Below, one piece after another: positions 42,092-54,314 of a stretch of DNA of 64,000 bases (within the stretch, counting starts at the first letter, position 1; every line of letters begins with the position of its first letter). The notes under the pieces were generated by a model. That model made no database searches. It saw nothing but the letters and a program-made list of their open reading frames with translations, and was not told the DNA's origin. The position numbers and the translations under genes are program-made. Location of the stretch: assembly GCA_036927565.1 (NCBI GenBank), contig JAYESD010000001.1, positions 71,629,751 to 71,693,750 on the forward strand, read 5' to 3'. Source of the stretch: Tuctoria greenei. Its lineage: Eukaryota > Streptophyta > Magnoliopsida > Poales > Poaceae.

Positions 42092-45000
42092 ATGTCAGAA
42101 GATAAGACATGGATGGGAAAAGACAGGCATACGAAGGAGTGACAGGATGGAATGAATTCATTTTTAAATTTAGCATTCCAGGGCACTCGTGAAGAAGAAA
42201 CTACGCCTTGTCCTTGCACGAAATGTCATAATATTTGCCATGGGACACGCAAAGAAGTTCATATTCACTTGCTTTGTAATGGGATGTCATTTGATTATAC
42301 TTGTTGGGTACACCATGGAGAAAAATGAGTTGAGAAAAATATTGCTGAGCAATCAACAAATAATGAGGAGATAATTTCTGATGATGCTGCTATGGAAAAT
42401 ATGCTGTCCAGTATACTTAGAGGCACTGATCATGGTGGTACTTCAGCATATGTTGATGATCCAGAAAATGCTATAAACCAGCAAGAGCCAACTGGGTGTG
42501 CAAAGGCATTCTATGACTTATTAAATGATGCCAAAAAGGAGTTGTATCCAGGTTGTGGGAAGGTGACCCAATTATCCTTCATTATCAGGTTGCACTAGAT
42601 AAAGTGTTTAACTGGTTTGAGCAAAAAAGTGTGTGAGTTGATCCTTGAACTATTCTCATATGTGCTTCCAGAGGGCCATTGCATTCTTAATACACTTGAT
42701 AAAGTTCAGAAGGTTGTTTGTGACCTCGGGCTGAGCTATGAAAAGATCTATGCATGTGTCAATGACTATGTGTTATTCTGGAAGGACTATTCTCTACTGG
42801 ATTGATGCCCAAAATATGGTGAATTAAGATGGAAAAATAGTACTCGTGGGGATGCAAGAGAGGCTTTACCTTGTGGAAAAGCCAAGAAGCTTGTAGCATG
42901 CAAGATTCTACGATACTTCCATCTTATTCCCCGTCTTCAAAGGTTTTATATGGCAGAATCAACGGCATCAAACATGCATTGGCACAAAGAAGAATGTACT
43001 GATGATGGAATATTACACCATCCTGCAGATTCGAAAGCATGGAAGAATTTTGATAGCATTCACCCAAATTTCTCATCTGATCCTCGCAACATAAGACTTG
43101 GGCTAGCATCTGATTGTTTCAATCCTTTTGGAGTAATGAATGTTTCTTACAGTACATGGCCTGTGATTCTAATCCCTTATATTCTACCACCTTGGTTGTG
43201 TATGAAGCAACCTTATTGGTTGACGTCAATGATAATTCCTGGGCCAAAGTCACCAGGAAACAACATTGATGTGTATCTGCAGCCTTTGATTGATGAGATA
43301 CTGAAATTATGGTCTGATGGTGTTGAAACATACGACAGGCCAAAGAAAGAGAAATTTCTCATGCGAGCTTCTATATTGTGGACAATAAATGATTTTCCAG
43401 CATATGCAATGCTATGTGGATGGATCAAAAAAGGTAGGCTAGCATGTCCATACTGCCATGTAAACACTAACGCCTTGTGGTTGAAACATGGACGAAAGTA
43501 TTGCTACATGGGTCATCGTCGTTTCCTACCTCAGGACCACCGGTGGCGTCGGGACAAATCTTCTTTCAACAACTAGATAGAGAATAGAGATGCTCAAACA
43601 TCACTCTCTGGTCTCGAAGTACTCCAACAATACGAGACTTTTGATCAAGTGAGTTTTGGACAGACGAATACTAAGAGAAAGCGCACTGAGGAAGATATGT
43701 GGCATAGTTGGAAGAAGAAAAATATATTTTTTCAGCTCCCGTATTGGAAGACATTGCTACTAAGGCATAACTTGGATGTCATGCACATTGAGAAAAACAT
43801 TTGTGATAGCATATTGGGGACATTGCTTAATATGGATGGTAAAACAAAAGATAGTCTACAAGCTGGTTTTGATGTGCAGAAAATGGGTATACAGCCAAAG
43901 CAATATCCGATGGGTATGAAAGGGAAGTATGCTTGTCTATTAGCATCATATACTTTGCAAAAGGTCAGAAAACCACCTTGTGCAAGTTTTTGGCAGATGT
44001 GAAGATGCCCGATGGTTATGCCTCAAACATCAAGAGATGTGTGGACATAACAACACGTAAGGTATCAAGTCTAAAAACTCATGACTGACATATTATATTT
44101 CAGAAGCCCCTTCCTACTGCAATACGTGACATATTGCCTGAAAAGGTTGTTGAACCTTTAATTGAGTTTAGCAGATTCTTTTCTGGAATTTGTTCTAAAG
44201 AATTGGCAGAACCAGATTTAGATAAGATGATTTAACAATTTCCTGAAACAATTTGTAAGCTTGAGATGTTGCTTCCTCCGGCTTTCTTTGATATCATGGT
44301 ACATCTTTCAATCCATCTTGCCGTAGAAGCCCGCTTGGGTGGACCTGTTTCTTACAATGGATGTATCCGATTGAGAGGTACCTTGATACATTAAAGAGGT
44401 ATGTACGTAACAGAGCTCACCCGGAGGGTTCTGTAGCTGAGGGATATATTATGGAAGAGTGTATGACTTTTTGTAGTCAGTTTTTGGATAACATCAACAC
44501 CAAGCTTAATAGGCCAGAACGCCATGAAGATGCAGCTAGGAATGAACCTTCTCTCGAGTCTAATATATTTACAAAAGTTGATAATTCTAAAAAGGGGTTT
44601 AAATGGGGCCAACTTACTATGGTGGAACTACATAACATCAAGCATTATATTATTTCTAATGTTGAAGAGGCCACTCCATGGATCAAGTACGTATAACTCA
44701 GATGTTCTATACTATATTGTATCATGCTTATTGTAGATGGCTAATTTAATTTTGTACCCTTTTCAGTGAGCATCTTGAAGAGCTGAAAAGATTCATTCTC
44801 GTGATGTTGAAAAACGCCATAGAGATGAGTTTGTTTATTGGTTTCAGAAACAAGTAAGTACATGCTAGTTTTTACTTTGATGAAATATTGAAGAAATATG
44901 TGTTCTGAAGTTGGTTTATCGATGACCCTTTTTATACTAATTAATGTGTACAGATTACGACACTACACAAAGAAGGCAAAGTAACCGATTTTTTGTATGC

Positions 45001-45603
45001 ATTATCTAGAGGACCTGATTGTCGGGCACGTTTTTTTAGTCGATCATTCATAAATGGCTTCTTCTTTCAAAAAACAAAGGCGGAAAAAGATTTACGGACG
45101 CAAAATAGTGGTGTTGTTGTTCGGGATGGTGATCACGAGTGGTATGGAGTAATCAAGAAAATGATTTCTGTTGATTTTGAAAAAAATCAAGAGGTTCTGT
45201 TATTTGAATGTGACTGGTTTGATCGGCCTCGTTCCGGTCAGAGCCAAAGTAGAGGCTACAAAGTGGATCAATACAGAATGATAGATGTTGACACTACTCT
45301 TTCTCAATTTAAGTATGAGCCTTACATTCTAGCCACCCAGGCAGAACAAGTTTTTTACGTTCGAAGTGTGAAGCAACCTAAATGGGCTACAGTTGTTAAA
45401 GCGAAGCCACAAAACCTTTTTGCCATGCCCCTGAAGACGGTGAAAATAATGTCACTGAGATGAAGGAGGCTGAGACATTTGATGATCGATGACTTACTAA
45501 TATGAATGAGGATAGGACCGCATGGGATAGGAATGACAATATTGAGGGAGCAACCGGTGATGCTTCCGCTCTTTCAAATGAAGATGACGACGACGATGAA
45601 TGA
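42092..45603 (+). pseudogene. TNP2 transposase of the outer CACTA, decayed
   Basis: The gene starts MSEDKTWMGKDRHTKE and hits a TGA where Trp is expected (about 42137). It then gives the transposase-associated zinc motif CPCTKCHN and TCWVHHGEK. The TNP2 core is readable in pieces: LGLSYEKIYACVNDYVLFW, LGLASDCFNPFG, WPVILIPYILPPWLCMKQPY, WTINDFPAYAMLCGW, LRHNLDVMHIEKNICDSILG. DUF4218-like pieces follow (44100-44460). Spliced exons then lead to a DUF4216-like part (44955-45430): YALSRGPDCRARFFSRSFIN, VVVRDGDHEWYGVIKKM, LFECDWFDRP, YILATQAEQVFYV. It ends with an acidic tail at the TGA at 45601. Stops and frameshifts break it many times. Unlike the inner CACTA's TNP2, it keeps DUF4216, so the two belong to different CACTA lineages. 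Confidence 0.85.
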
Positions 45604-45784
45604 TACATATATCAATAATGGTATTATACCTCTAATATTGGGGGAGGACAGCGAAGATGATGATTTTTGTATATAAGTAATGTGTGAGCTAGCTGTGCGT
45701 GAACTATTTGATTTTTTTTTTTGAAAAGATAGAAGCCGCTATTCTATTTAGCAACAAGCTTAGAAGCAAGCCGATATTGAATCA

Positions 45785-46131
45785 TGGTGAGTCATGGCAA
45801 AAGTTTGTAATGCAACGATTGTGTTCCGTGATGATAGATCCTAACACCACGAACTGGTGAATCGTGGCAAAAGTTCCTAATGCAACGATTGTATTCCGTG
45901 GTGATAGACCCTAACACCACGGACTAGTGAATCGTGACGAAAGTTACTAATGCAACAATTGTGTTCTGTGACGTTATATGCTATCGCCACGAACTGGTGA
46001 ATCGTGGCAAAAGTTTCGAATGCAACGATTGTGTTTTCGTGGCGATAGATCCTAACACCACGAACTGGTGGATCGTGGCAACAAATCCTAATGCAACAAT
46101 TCTGTTTCGTGGCGATAGATCCTAACATCAC
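45785..46131. repeat. Right subterminal hairpin repeats of the outer CACTA, part 1
   Basis: About five units of a 70-bp tandem repeat with the order CACGAACTGGTGAATCGTGG, TTCCTAATGCAACGATTGTG, TTCCGTGGCGATAGATCCTA. Each unit contains arms GCCACGA and TCGTGGC around a 9-base loop. The array is cut at 46131 by the solo LTR and resumes at 47303. Confidence 0.85.
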
Positions 46132-47302
46132 GGTTGACGGTCCTTAAGTACCATATTTTGACCGTCAATTCACCTCATAATGTGCATAAAAGAAACACAA
46201 AACATAGTGGTAGGGATATACACTAACCCAATTCCACATGTGTTGGTGTCTATTTGTATACAGGTGAATTATTACCCAAAATACCAAAACATGAATGGAT
46301 GAATCCGTGAAAATGGATTTCAACGAATCAGGCGATGACACGTGTCAACACATGGATCAAATGGCCCACAAACAGAAGAATACGAGGAGGCCCACCTGGA
46401 GGAAGCACTCCCCGAGGGGAGGCTTGACCAGGTCGGCCGAACCAGGGGTTCGGCCGACCCCTTCCTGGTGCCAAACTCGGTCAAATGACACGTGTTGGCT
46501 CCTCCCAACTCCCTGGAGTCAATGGTGACCGATTCACGCGTTAATTGTGTCGGGAACCGACCCTTCTCCACCTATAAATAGACCCCCTCACCTCACTTCT
46601 CACACACACCAAAAGTTGAGAATAGTGCTACACTCCAAAGGTTTAAAGTAGTCCTAGAGGCTACCAAAGTAGAAGGAGAGTGTGGTGAAGAGTCTAGGAG
46701 AAGGAGGCTTGGGCTTCTCAAGTCCCTCTTCTACACTTGTACCCCTACAAAGGTTTTACTCAATCAAGTAAACCATTGTGAATTCAATACAAGTTTGATC
46801 TTTTATTCTTAGTAGTTTGCACAAGTAGTTACTTGTGGGTTCACTGCTTTAATTCGTTAGAGGCTCTAGTTGTAGAACAACAAGAGTAGTGATTTAGAAC
46901 GTAAGCGTGGTGCTTAGGTTATAAATCATCAATGGATATCTCATAGACCCACGAATTGAAGAGGTAGGGAGTAGGTGGTGACAGCCCTATCTGTCCTTCG
47001 TAATCCTCCATGTTCGGCTACGCCATAGGCTCTTGGCGGGAGTCGTCCTAGTATTGCTAGGAGTAAGCCCGTGCCCGAAGCAAGCATCTACTGCAAACTA
47101 CCTTGAATTAGGATCAATACTTTGAATTCCTCTCTGTTCCTTGCCTACCAAACAACTTTGTGTCCTTGGGTGAGCTAGTTCGAAAGATTAGCACACACGT
47201 TCTTTGGATTCGATACCCTTGGGAATACTCCTTAAGGGGAAGTGCTACAACGATATTTCCGTGCGCTTGCGGATAACTCTGTGGTGTTAAGAAATACCAA
47301 CA
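46132..47302 (+). mobile_element. Solo LTR (LTR-A) of an Athila-type Gypsy element
   Basis: The 1,171-bp LTR matches LTR-B and LTR-C. The consensus starts TGTTGACGGTCC and ends ATACCAACA; here the first base is G. The flanks ATCAC (46127-46131) and GTCAC (47303-47307) fit a 5-bp duplication with one change, and removing the LTR restores the 70-bp repeat. It lacks about 50 bp present in B and C (after AATACGAGGAG). A TATAAATAG promoter motif lies at 46573-46581. Confidence 0.9.
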
Positions 47303-48339
47303 GTCACGAACTGGTGAAGCGTGGCAAAAGTTCCTAATGCAACGATCGTGTTTCGTGGTGAAAGATCCTAACGCCACGAACTGGTGAATCGTGGCAAAAG
47401 TTCCTAATGCAACGATTCTGTTCCGTGGCGATAGATCCTAACGCCATAAATCTGTAATTCGTGGCAACAGATCCTAATACAATGATAGTGTTTTGTGGCG
47501 ATAGATCCTATCGCCACGAACTTGTGAATCGTGGCAAATGTTCCTAATGCAAAGTTTGTGTTTCATGGCGATAGATCCTAACGCCACGAACTGGTGAATC
47601 GTGGCAAAAGTTCCTAATGCAACGTTTGTGTTTCGTGGCGATAGATCCTAACGCCACGAAGTGGTGAATCATGGCAAAAGTTCCTAACGCAACGATTCTG
47701 TTCTGTGGTGTAGATTCTAATGGCATGAACGGTATTTCATGGAAATAGATCCTAATGCAACGATTATGTTTCGTGGCAATAGATCCTATCGCCACGAACT
47801 AGTGAAGCGTGGCCAAAGTTCCAAATGCAACGATTGTGTTCCGTGGCGATAGATGCTAACGCCACGAACTAGTGAATCGTGGCAACATATCCTAATGCAA
47901 CGATCGTGTTCCATGGTGATAGATGCTAACACCACGAACTAGTGAATCGTGGCAACAGATCCTAATGCAACGATCGTGTTCCGTGGCGATAATTGATAAT
48001 GCCACAAACTAGTGAATCGTGGCAACAGATTCGTGGCGATAGATCCTAATGCCACAAACTATTGAATCGTAGCAACAAATCCTAATGCAACGATTGTGTT
48101 CCATGTCAATAGATGCTAATGCCACGAACTAGTGAATCGTGGCAACAGATTTGTGGCGGTAGATCCTAATGGCACAAACTAGTGAATCATGATAACAGAT
48201 CATAATGCAACGATCGTGTTTGATGGTGCTAGATGCTAATGCCACGAACTAGTGAATCGTGGCAAAAGACCAAGCTTACTGCAACAATTTAGTATTCGTT
48301 GCAGTACAATCTTTGCAACAGGGTGGAATCCATGTAGTG
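47303..48339. repeat. Right subterminal repeats and right terminus of the outer CACTA, copy 1
   Basis: About fourteen further 70-bp units, then GTTGCAGTACAATC, and the terminus ending GGAATCCATGTAGTG at 48339. It is followed by GTA, the possible target duplication. The whole block is repeated at 61622-62658. Confidence 0.85.
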
Positions 48340-49218
48340 GTAGTATGGTACGACGATAGGTTGATAATCTCTCTCTATCTATTGTAGTTGAATAATTAAT
48401 CATTTTTGTTAATGATTCACTACGTGTTGTCAGTCTTTCATCAGTAACAAAATTTGTAAGAATGACTCAGTCTAATAAACATGTTAAGTCTATTACCACT
48501 AACAATGAAAGCGACAATAACCCCAAATGTAAGCATAATGCACAAGTTATGTGAGTTAAGTAAATAAATAAGATCAAATGTTTGGGTTGATCCCCACTTG
48601 ATACAAGTTTTGACCCTTACCGGATCATAAGAGCACTCAGAATTAAGTAAAGATGACTAAATCAGGGGGAGTTTGACTTTATAAAGACACTGGTTTTCAA
48701 AGGAATGGTACATATTACCATTGTTATTCAAGAAACTCTTTATGATGTCTTACTGATGTTGTTCAACAATATGAGACATTGTTGTCTCAATGCCTGCGAT
48801 TGATTCTTCATCATTAGTGGCCAATAATGATGAATAGTGAAAGCAGTCCCATCACAATAATAAAAATTAGAACAGTGGTGATACCACATATGAAAGTACC
48901 ATAAGACGATCTTAGTCATCTGTCGAAGTGTGCCAATGACACTTCCCCCGGTACTACTAAGAAGTAGTCCGCAGAGGTTCGTATTTGGACGGGGAGCCTG
49001 AGCGTAATACCCTACTCCACGGGGTGTTTGTGTATTGTATGAGCTTGGAGTGAATAAGCTGGTGAGCTAGTCTGAATGACTTGTTTTCTACCGTGCAGGG
49101 CAACCCTTATATATGCCAAGGACCGGCTGTTACAGCGTGTGCCGTGGCCCTGGCTGTAATAACCGCCCTATACACAATCTATGGGTCTTAAGGGTGGTTA
49201 ATAGTGTGATAATGTGCC
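48340..49218. repeat. Flank of the CACTA right end, copy 1
   Basis: This AT-rich flank is repeated at 62659-63456 with about 80 bp extra here (48960-49055). Near its end lie TTATATATG (about 49108) and a GC-rich leader-like part, suggesting the LTR of another retroelement. No gene was recognised. Confidence 0.65.
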
Positions 49219-51280
49219 TTAATTGGGAAAAGTGCCATTTCATGGTCCGGGAAGGCATCGTTCTTGGACACTTGGTGTACGAGAGAGGGATAGAGGTGGA
49301 TAAAGCTAAAATTGAAGTTATTGAAAAACTTCCACCTCCTATCAATGTTAAGAGAATCCGCAGCGTTTTAGGTCATGCGGGGTTCTACCGACGATTTATC
49401 AAGGATTTCTCCAAAATCGCTAGACCCCTCACCAACCTATTAGCTAAAGAAGCTCCCTTTGATTTCGATGATGAATGCCTTATATCATTTGATATACTCA
49501 AAAAGGCACTCATCTCAGCTCCAATTATCCAACCTCCTGATTGGACGCTGCCATTCGAAATCATGTGTGATGCCAGTGACTTTGCTGTTGGTGCGGTCTT
49601 AGGCGAAACCAAAGATAAAAAGCATCACGCAATAGCCTACGGTAGCAAAACTCTGACAGGAGCCCAACTCAATTATGCCACAACTGAGAAAGAGCTCCTA
49701 GCAGTAGTTTTTGCTATCGACAAGTTTAGATCCTAGTTGGTTGGAGCAAAGGTCATAGTCTACACAGACCATGCTGCTTTGAAATATATGCTTACCAAAA
49801 AGGATGCTAAACCCAGACTAATTCGATGGATTCTTCTACTCCAAGAATTTGATCTGGAAATAAGATATAAGAAAGGAGTAGAGAATTCAGTAGCAGATCA
49901 TCTTTCACGTATGGAAGTCACACAAACCATGGACATACCTATCAATGACTTCCTACGAGATGATATGCTCCTCAAAGTGACAAACTCTCACCCTTGGTAT
50001 GCGGATATCGTGAACTTTATGGTCACGGTATACGTACCACCAGGGGAGAACAAAAAGAAACTCATTTATGTGAGTCGAAGACACCTTTGGAATGACCCTT
50101 ACCTCTATCCAGTATGCGCCGATGGCATTCTTAGAAGGTGCGTCCCATCAATCGAAGGCACCAAAATTATAGAGGAGTGCCATGATGGCCCATAGGGTGG
50201 TCACTACAGTGTTTACCGTACTCAGGCAAAGATCTGGCAGAGTGGATTCTATTGGCCTTCAATGTATGAAGATATCAAGGAATTAATTCGTAGATGTTGG
50301 AAATGACAGAAGCATGGAGCAATCTCTGCTCGCGATGCGATGCCCCTAACATACAATCTCCAAGTGGAATTATCTGATGTATGGGGTATTGATTTCATGG
50401 GACCTTTTCCTAGGTCTTATGATTGCGATTATATTCTGGTTGCCGTCGATTATGTGTCAAAATGGGTAGAAACATTGCCATGCAAAAATACTGATTCCAA
50501 GCAAGCAAGGAAAATGTTCCATGAGATCATTTTCCCACGCTTTGGAACTCCCCATATGGTCATAAGTGATGGAGGGTCTCATTTCATAGATAAGACCTTC
50601 CGGAACTTTTTAAGGGAACTTGGAGTCCAACATAACATTGCTACCCCATACCACCCACAGACAAGTGGTCAAGCAGAAACATCTAATAAACAAATTAAGA
50701 ATATTCTGCAAAAGACTGTCTTGGAAATGGGAACGGGACGGAAGCAAAAGCTAGCCGACGCATTGTGGGCATATCGTACTGCCTACAAGACACCTATCAG
50801 CATGTCTCCTTTCCAACTTGTCTATGGGAATACTTGCCATCTTCCCAATAGAATTGGAACATAGAGCGTATTGAGCCATCAAGCGGTGGAACATGAATCT
50901 TAGGGAAGCTGGAAATCACCGATTAAAGCAAATCTCTGAGCTGGAGGAATGGAGAGATAAGGCGTACCACAGTGCCAGAATTTATAAAGAGAGAACCAAA
51001 AGATGGCACGATAGAGGATTATGCCGAGAGATTTCAAACCTGGAGATAAAGTTTTACTCTTTAACTCTAGGGTTAAACTCTTTGGACATGGGAATCTTAG
51101 AAGTAAATGGGAAGGACCCTTCACTATAGTATATACTTCATTCCATGGAGCAATCACACTCCAAGGTGATGACGGTCAACTATTCAAAGTGAATGGGCAC
51201 CGACTCAAATTATTTCTCGATCCCCAAAAGGATACAGAAAAAGAATTTGACGTGGTAAATATAATCGTTTCCATGCCATT
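49219..51280 (+). pseudogene. Athila-type pol, truncated copy (RT tail, RNase H, integrase)
   Basis: The copy starts abruptly in the middle of reverse transcriptase. It runs through the connection (LGHAGFYRRFIKDFSKIARP), RNase H (FEIMCDASDFAVGAVLGE, TEKELLAVVFAIDKF, VYTDHAALKYML) and the integrase zinc region. The integrase core follows, with its three acidic residues in VWGIDFMGPF, MVISDGGSHF and TSGQAETSNKQ. Stops lie at about 49734, 50194 and 50306. The frame shifts near 50850 and again in the C-terminal GDKVLLFNSRVKLFGHG part. gag, protease and most of reverse transcriptase are missing. Upstream sequence is the CACTA flank, so the start is a rearrangement breakpoint, not a gene start. Confidence 0.88.
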
Positions 51281-52962
51281 TCTTTCAATTCTGTTTAAAT
51301 TCTCCGCGTCCAACTAATGGGCCCATCCAATTCTTCTTCTAGAAGGCCCATTTAATCGACCCGAGAAAATGTGGCCCGAACGGAGCAAGAAGGGGTTCTG
51401 CCGAACACCGGGGTCGGCCGACTCTCCCTTCGCGCCGTTCGCGTTCTGTTTTCTCATGTTGATCCTCCTCGATATCCTCCACAAAATCCTTTGTGAAACG
51501 TGTCGTTCCCCGCCTACTTAAAGAATTCATGAAACAAGTGTGGGGGAAACATGTCTCCAATTCACGAAATCCCGACGTGAAAAATTAACGTTGCATATCA
51601 AAACACGCCGCGACCGAATGGGAAAAACGACCCAACGAAACAGAGGCATAAAAAAAAGCTACCAGGAGGTCGGCCGAACCCCCTGGTCGGCCGACCCGTC
51701 TTCTACACCGTACGACTCCGTTTTGCTCCAGAAAATCCGTTTGGATTTCCTATCCCCACTTTTATGCGCTACCCTGCTATTTGAGTTGATTTCATATTTT
51801 TCATTGCATATCTAAAATGAATCAACTCAACAAATTGAAATAAAATTTGGTAGTCAAGAATTTTCTTAAGCTCAAAATTTGAATACTTTATATTTCAATT
51901 CATTACCTTGTTTATGATTCCCATAATTCAATAGGAAAAACACATCATCTAGGTATTTGACTAGTGTGATATGGTAAATGAGTTCTTTAGAAATAATCCC
52001 TTTGCTTGAAATTGATTTTCGACATTTGTAACTATTTGAAGTCTTGAACTTTGCTTAAATCTCTCATTGGAAATTTATATACCCAGCAAGGCCATATGAT
52101 ACATTCATTGAAAACCACAAGCATATGCCACTTTTATTTTCATTGAACTTTGTCAAACCCGTGACCCAGTTGAGTGACATGCATGAACTTTTTGAATTGA
52201 AAACTCTTGTGCACTCCATTCATGCAAAAATTCTCACATTGAGAGTTTGCATCCATCGATTACCCATCTGCCAAAAAGAAACTCCATACAATACAAATGA
52301 AAGCCTCTCTAAAAAATAAAAATAAAAAAGGAGTAGAAGACATGGCTACAAGAAAAAAGAAAAAAGCATCCACTCTTGAAAAAGAGTAAGAGTGCTCAAA
52401 AAAAGTAGCCATGTTTCATTCTTAAGAGAGAGCAAATTCATGAGAGTTATCACCTCACCCCTCTATTCCATTCATGTGCACAAGAATTTCCCCTTCACTT
52501 TGTTCATTGCATAAGTCTCTCATAGGATCAAGTTTTTGACTTACTAACATATGAAATGCAAATGTGTGCCACATTCATCCCTACCAAGCCCCAGATATAG
52601 CCACTTTTAGTATAGGGACAAGACCTGACAAAACATGCCATGGTGAGGACTCAAAAACATTGAGAGATTTGAGAGATTCCGATCAAGAAGGCAAGGGCAA
52701 ATGTTCCTATGACTTTCAAATATAGCAATTGCCAAACCATTTTAGCAGAGAATGATTCAAGGGAACTTCATTCTAAATGTTCCACTTTTCAAACACCCAA
52801 GATTGATGTGGTAGCCACATACACAAAAGGGGATCCTTGAATTGAGGTATAAGTTGAAATATCTAGTATCCTTATTTTCTACCTTATAGCAAATTCATGA
52901 CAACACTCTAGTTCTTCTTGCCTTCACTCAAGGACGAGCAAAGGACTAAGTGTGGGGGAGTT
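51281..52962 (+). mobile_element. Athila-type 3' internal region (env position), copy 1
   Basis: About 1.7 kb between integrase and LTR-B without a credible frame, as is usual in decayed Athila elements, where an env-like gene can lie. Short open frames here show no membrane or env signature. It ends in the polypurine tract AAGTGTGGGGGAG directly before LTR-B. Confidence 0.7.
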
Positions 52963-54189
52963 TGTTGACGGTCCTTAAGTACCATATTTTGACCGTCAAT
53001 TCACCTCATAATATGCATAAAAGAAACACAAAACATAGTGGTAGGGATATACACTAACCCAATTCCACATGTGTTGGTGTCTATTTGTATACAGGTGAAT
53101 TATTACCCAAAATACCAAAACATGCATGGATGAATCCGTGAAAATGGATTTCAACGAATCAGGCGATGACACGTGTCAACACATGGATCAAATGGCCCAC
53201 AAACAGAAGAATACGAGGAGATCCAACAGTGTTGCACCCATATACATCAAGGGGGCCCACCTGGAAGCCACCTGGAGGAAGCACTCCCTGAGGGGAGGCT
53301 TGACCAGGTCGGCTGAACCACGGGTTCAGCCGACCCCTTCTTGGCGCCAAACTCGGTCAAATAACACGTGTTGGCTCCTCCCAACTCCCTGGAGTCAATG
53401 GTGACTGATTAACGCGTTAATTGTGCCGGGAACCGACCCTTGTCCACCTATAAATAGACCCCCTCACCTCACTTCTCACACACACCAAAAGTTGAGAATA
53501 GTGCTACACTCCAAATTTTTAAAGTAGTCCTAGAGGCTACCAAAGTAGAAGGAGAGTGTGGTGAAGAGTCTAGGAGAAGGAGGCTTGGGCTTGTCAAGTC
53601 CCTCTTCTACACTTGTACCCATACAAAGGTTTTACTCAATCAAGTAAACCATTGTGAATTCAATACAAGTCTGATCTTTTATTCTTAGTAGTTTGCACAA
53701 GTAGTTACTTGTGGGTTCAATGCTTTAATTCGTTAGAGGCTCTATTGTAGCTTTGTGTTTGAAACAACTAGAATAGTGATTTAGAACGTAAGCGTGGTGC
53801 TTAGGTTATAAATCATCAGTGGATATCTCATAGACCCACGAATTGAAGAGGTAGACAGTAAGTGGTGACAACCCTATCTGTCCTTCGTAATCCTCCATTT
53901 TAGGCTATGCCATAGGCTCTTGGCGGGAGTCATCCTAGTATTGCTAGGAGTAAGCCCGTGCCCGAAGCAAGCATCTACTACAAACTACCTTGAATTAGGA
54001 TCAATACTTTGAATTCCTCTATGTTCCTTGCCTACCAAACAACTTTGTGTCCCTGGGTGAGATAGTTCGAAAGATTAGCACACACGTTCCTCGGATTCGA
54101 TACCCTTGGGAATACTCCTCAAGGGGAAGTGCTACAACGGTATTTCTGTACGCTTGCGGATAACTCTGTGGTGTTAAGAAATACCAACA
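52963..54189 (+). mobile_element. LTR-B of the Athila-type element
   Basis: 1,227 bp, TGTTGACGGTCC to ATACCAACA. It has a polypurine tract on its left and a primer binding site on its right, so it serves as 3' LTR of the truncated copy and as 5' LTR of the longer copy. TATAAATAG lies at 53450-53458. Confidence 0.93.
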
Positions 54190-54197
54190 TGCATTTC

Positions 54198-54215
54198 TGG
54201 TGCCGTTGTCGGGGA
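54198..54215 (+). other. Primer binding site, tRNA-Asp type
   Basis: TGGTGCCGTTGTCGGGGA, two changes from the tRNA-Asp-type site TGGCGCCGTTGCCGGGGA seen in Athila elements. It lies eight bases after LTR-B. Confidence 0.8.
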
Positions 54216-54314
54216 ACGGTTGCTGTTAATCTTCGAACCAAGATAACTCTTGTATCATATCCCCCTTATCTATCATCTTACCTTTCTTATTCTTACCTTA
54301 CCACCACCATATAA

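Noticed and set aside
49113..49340. Apparent N-terminal extension of the pol frame at 49113
   Set aside because: The first 35 codons are CACTA-flank sequence joined at the breakpoint, also present at 63.4 kb without pol.
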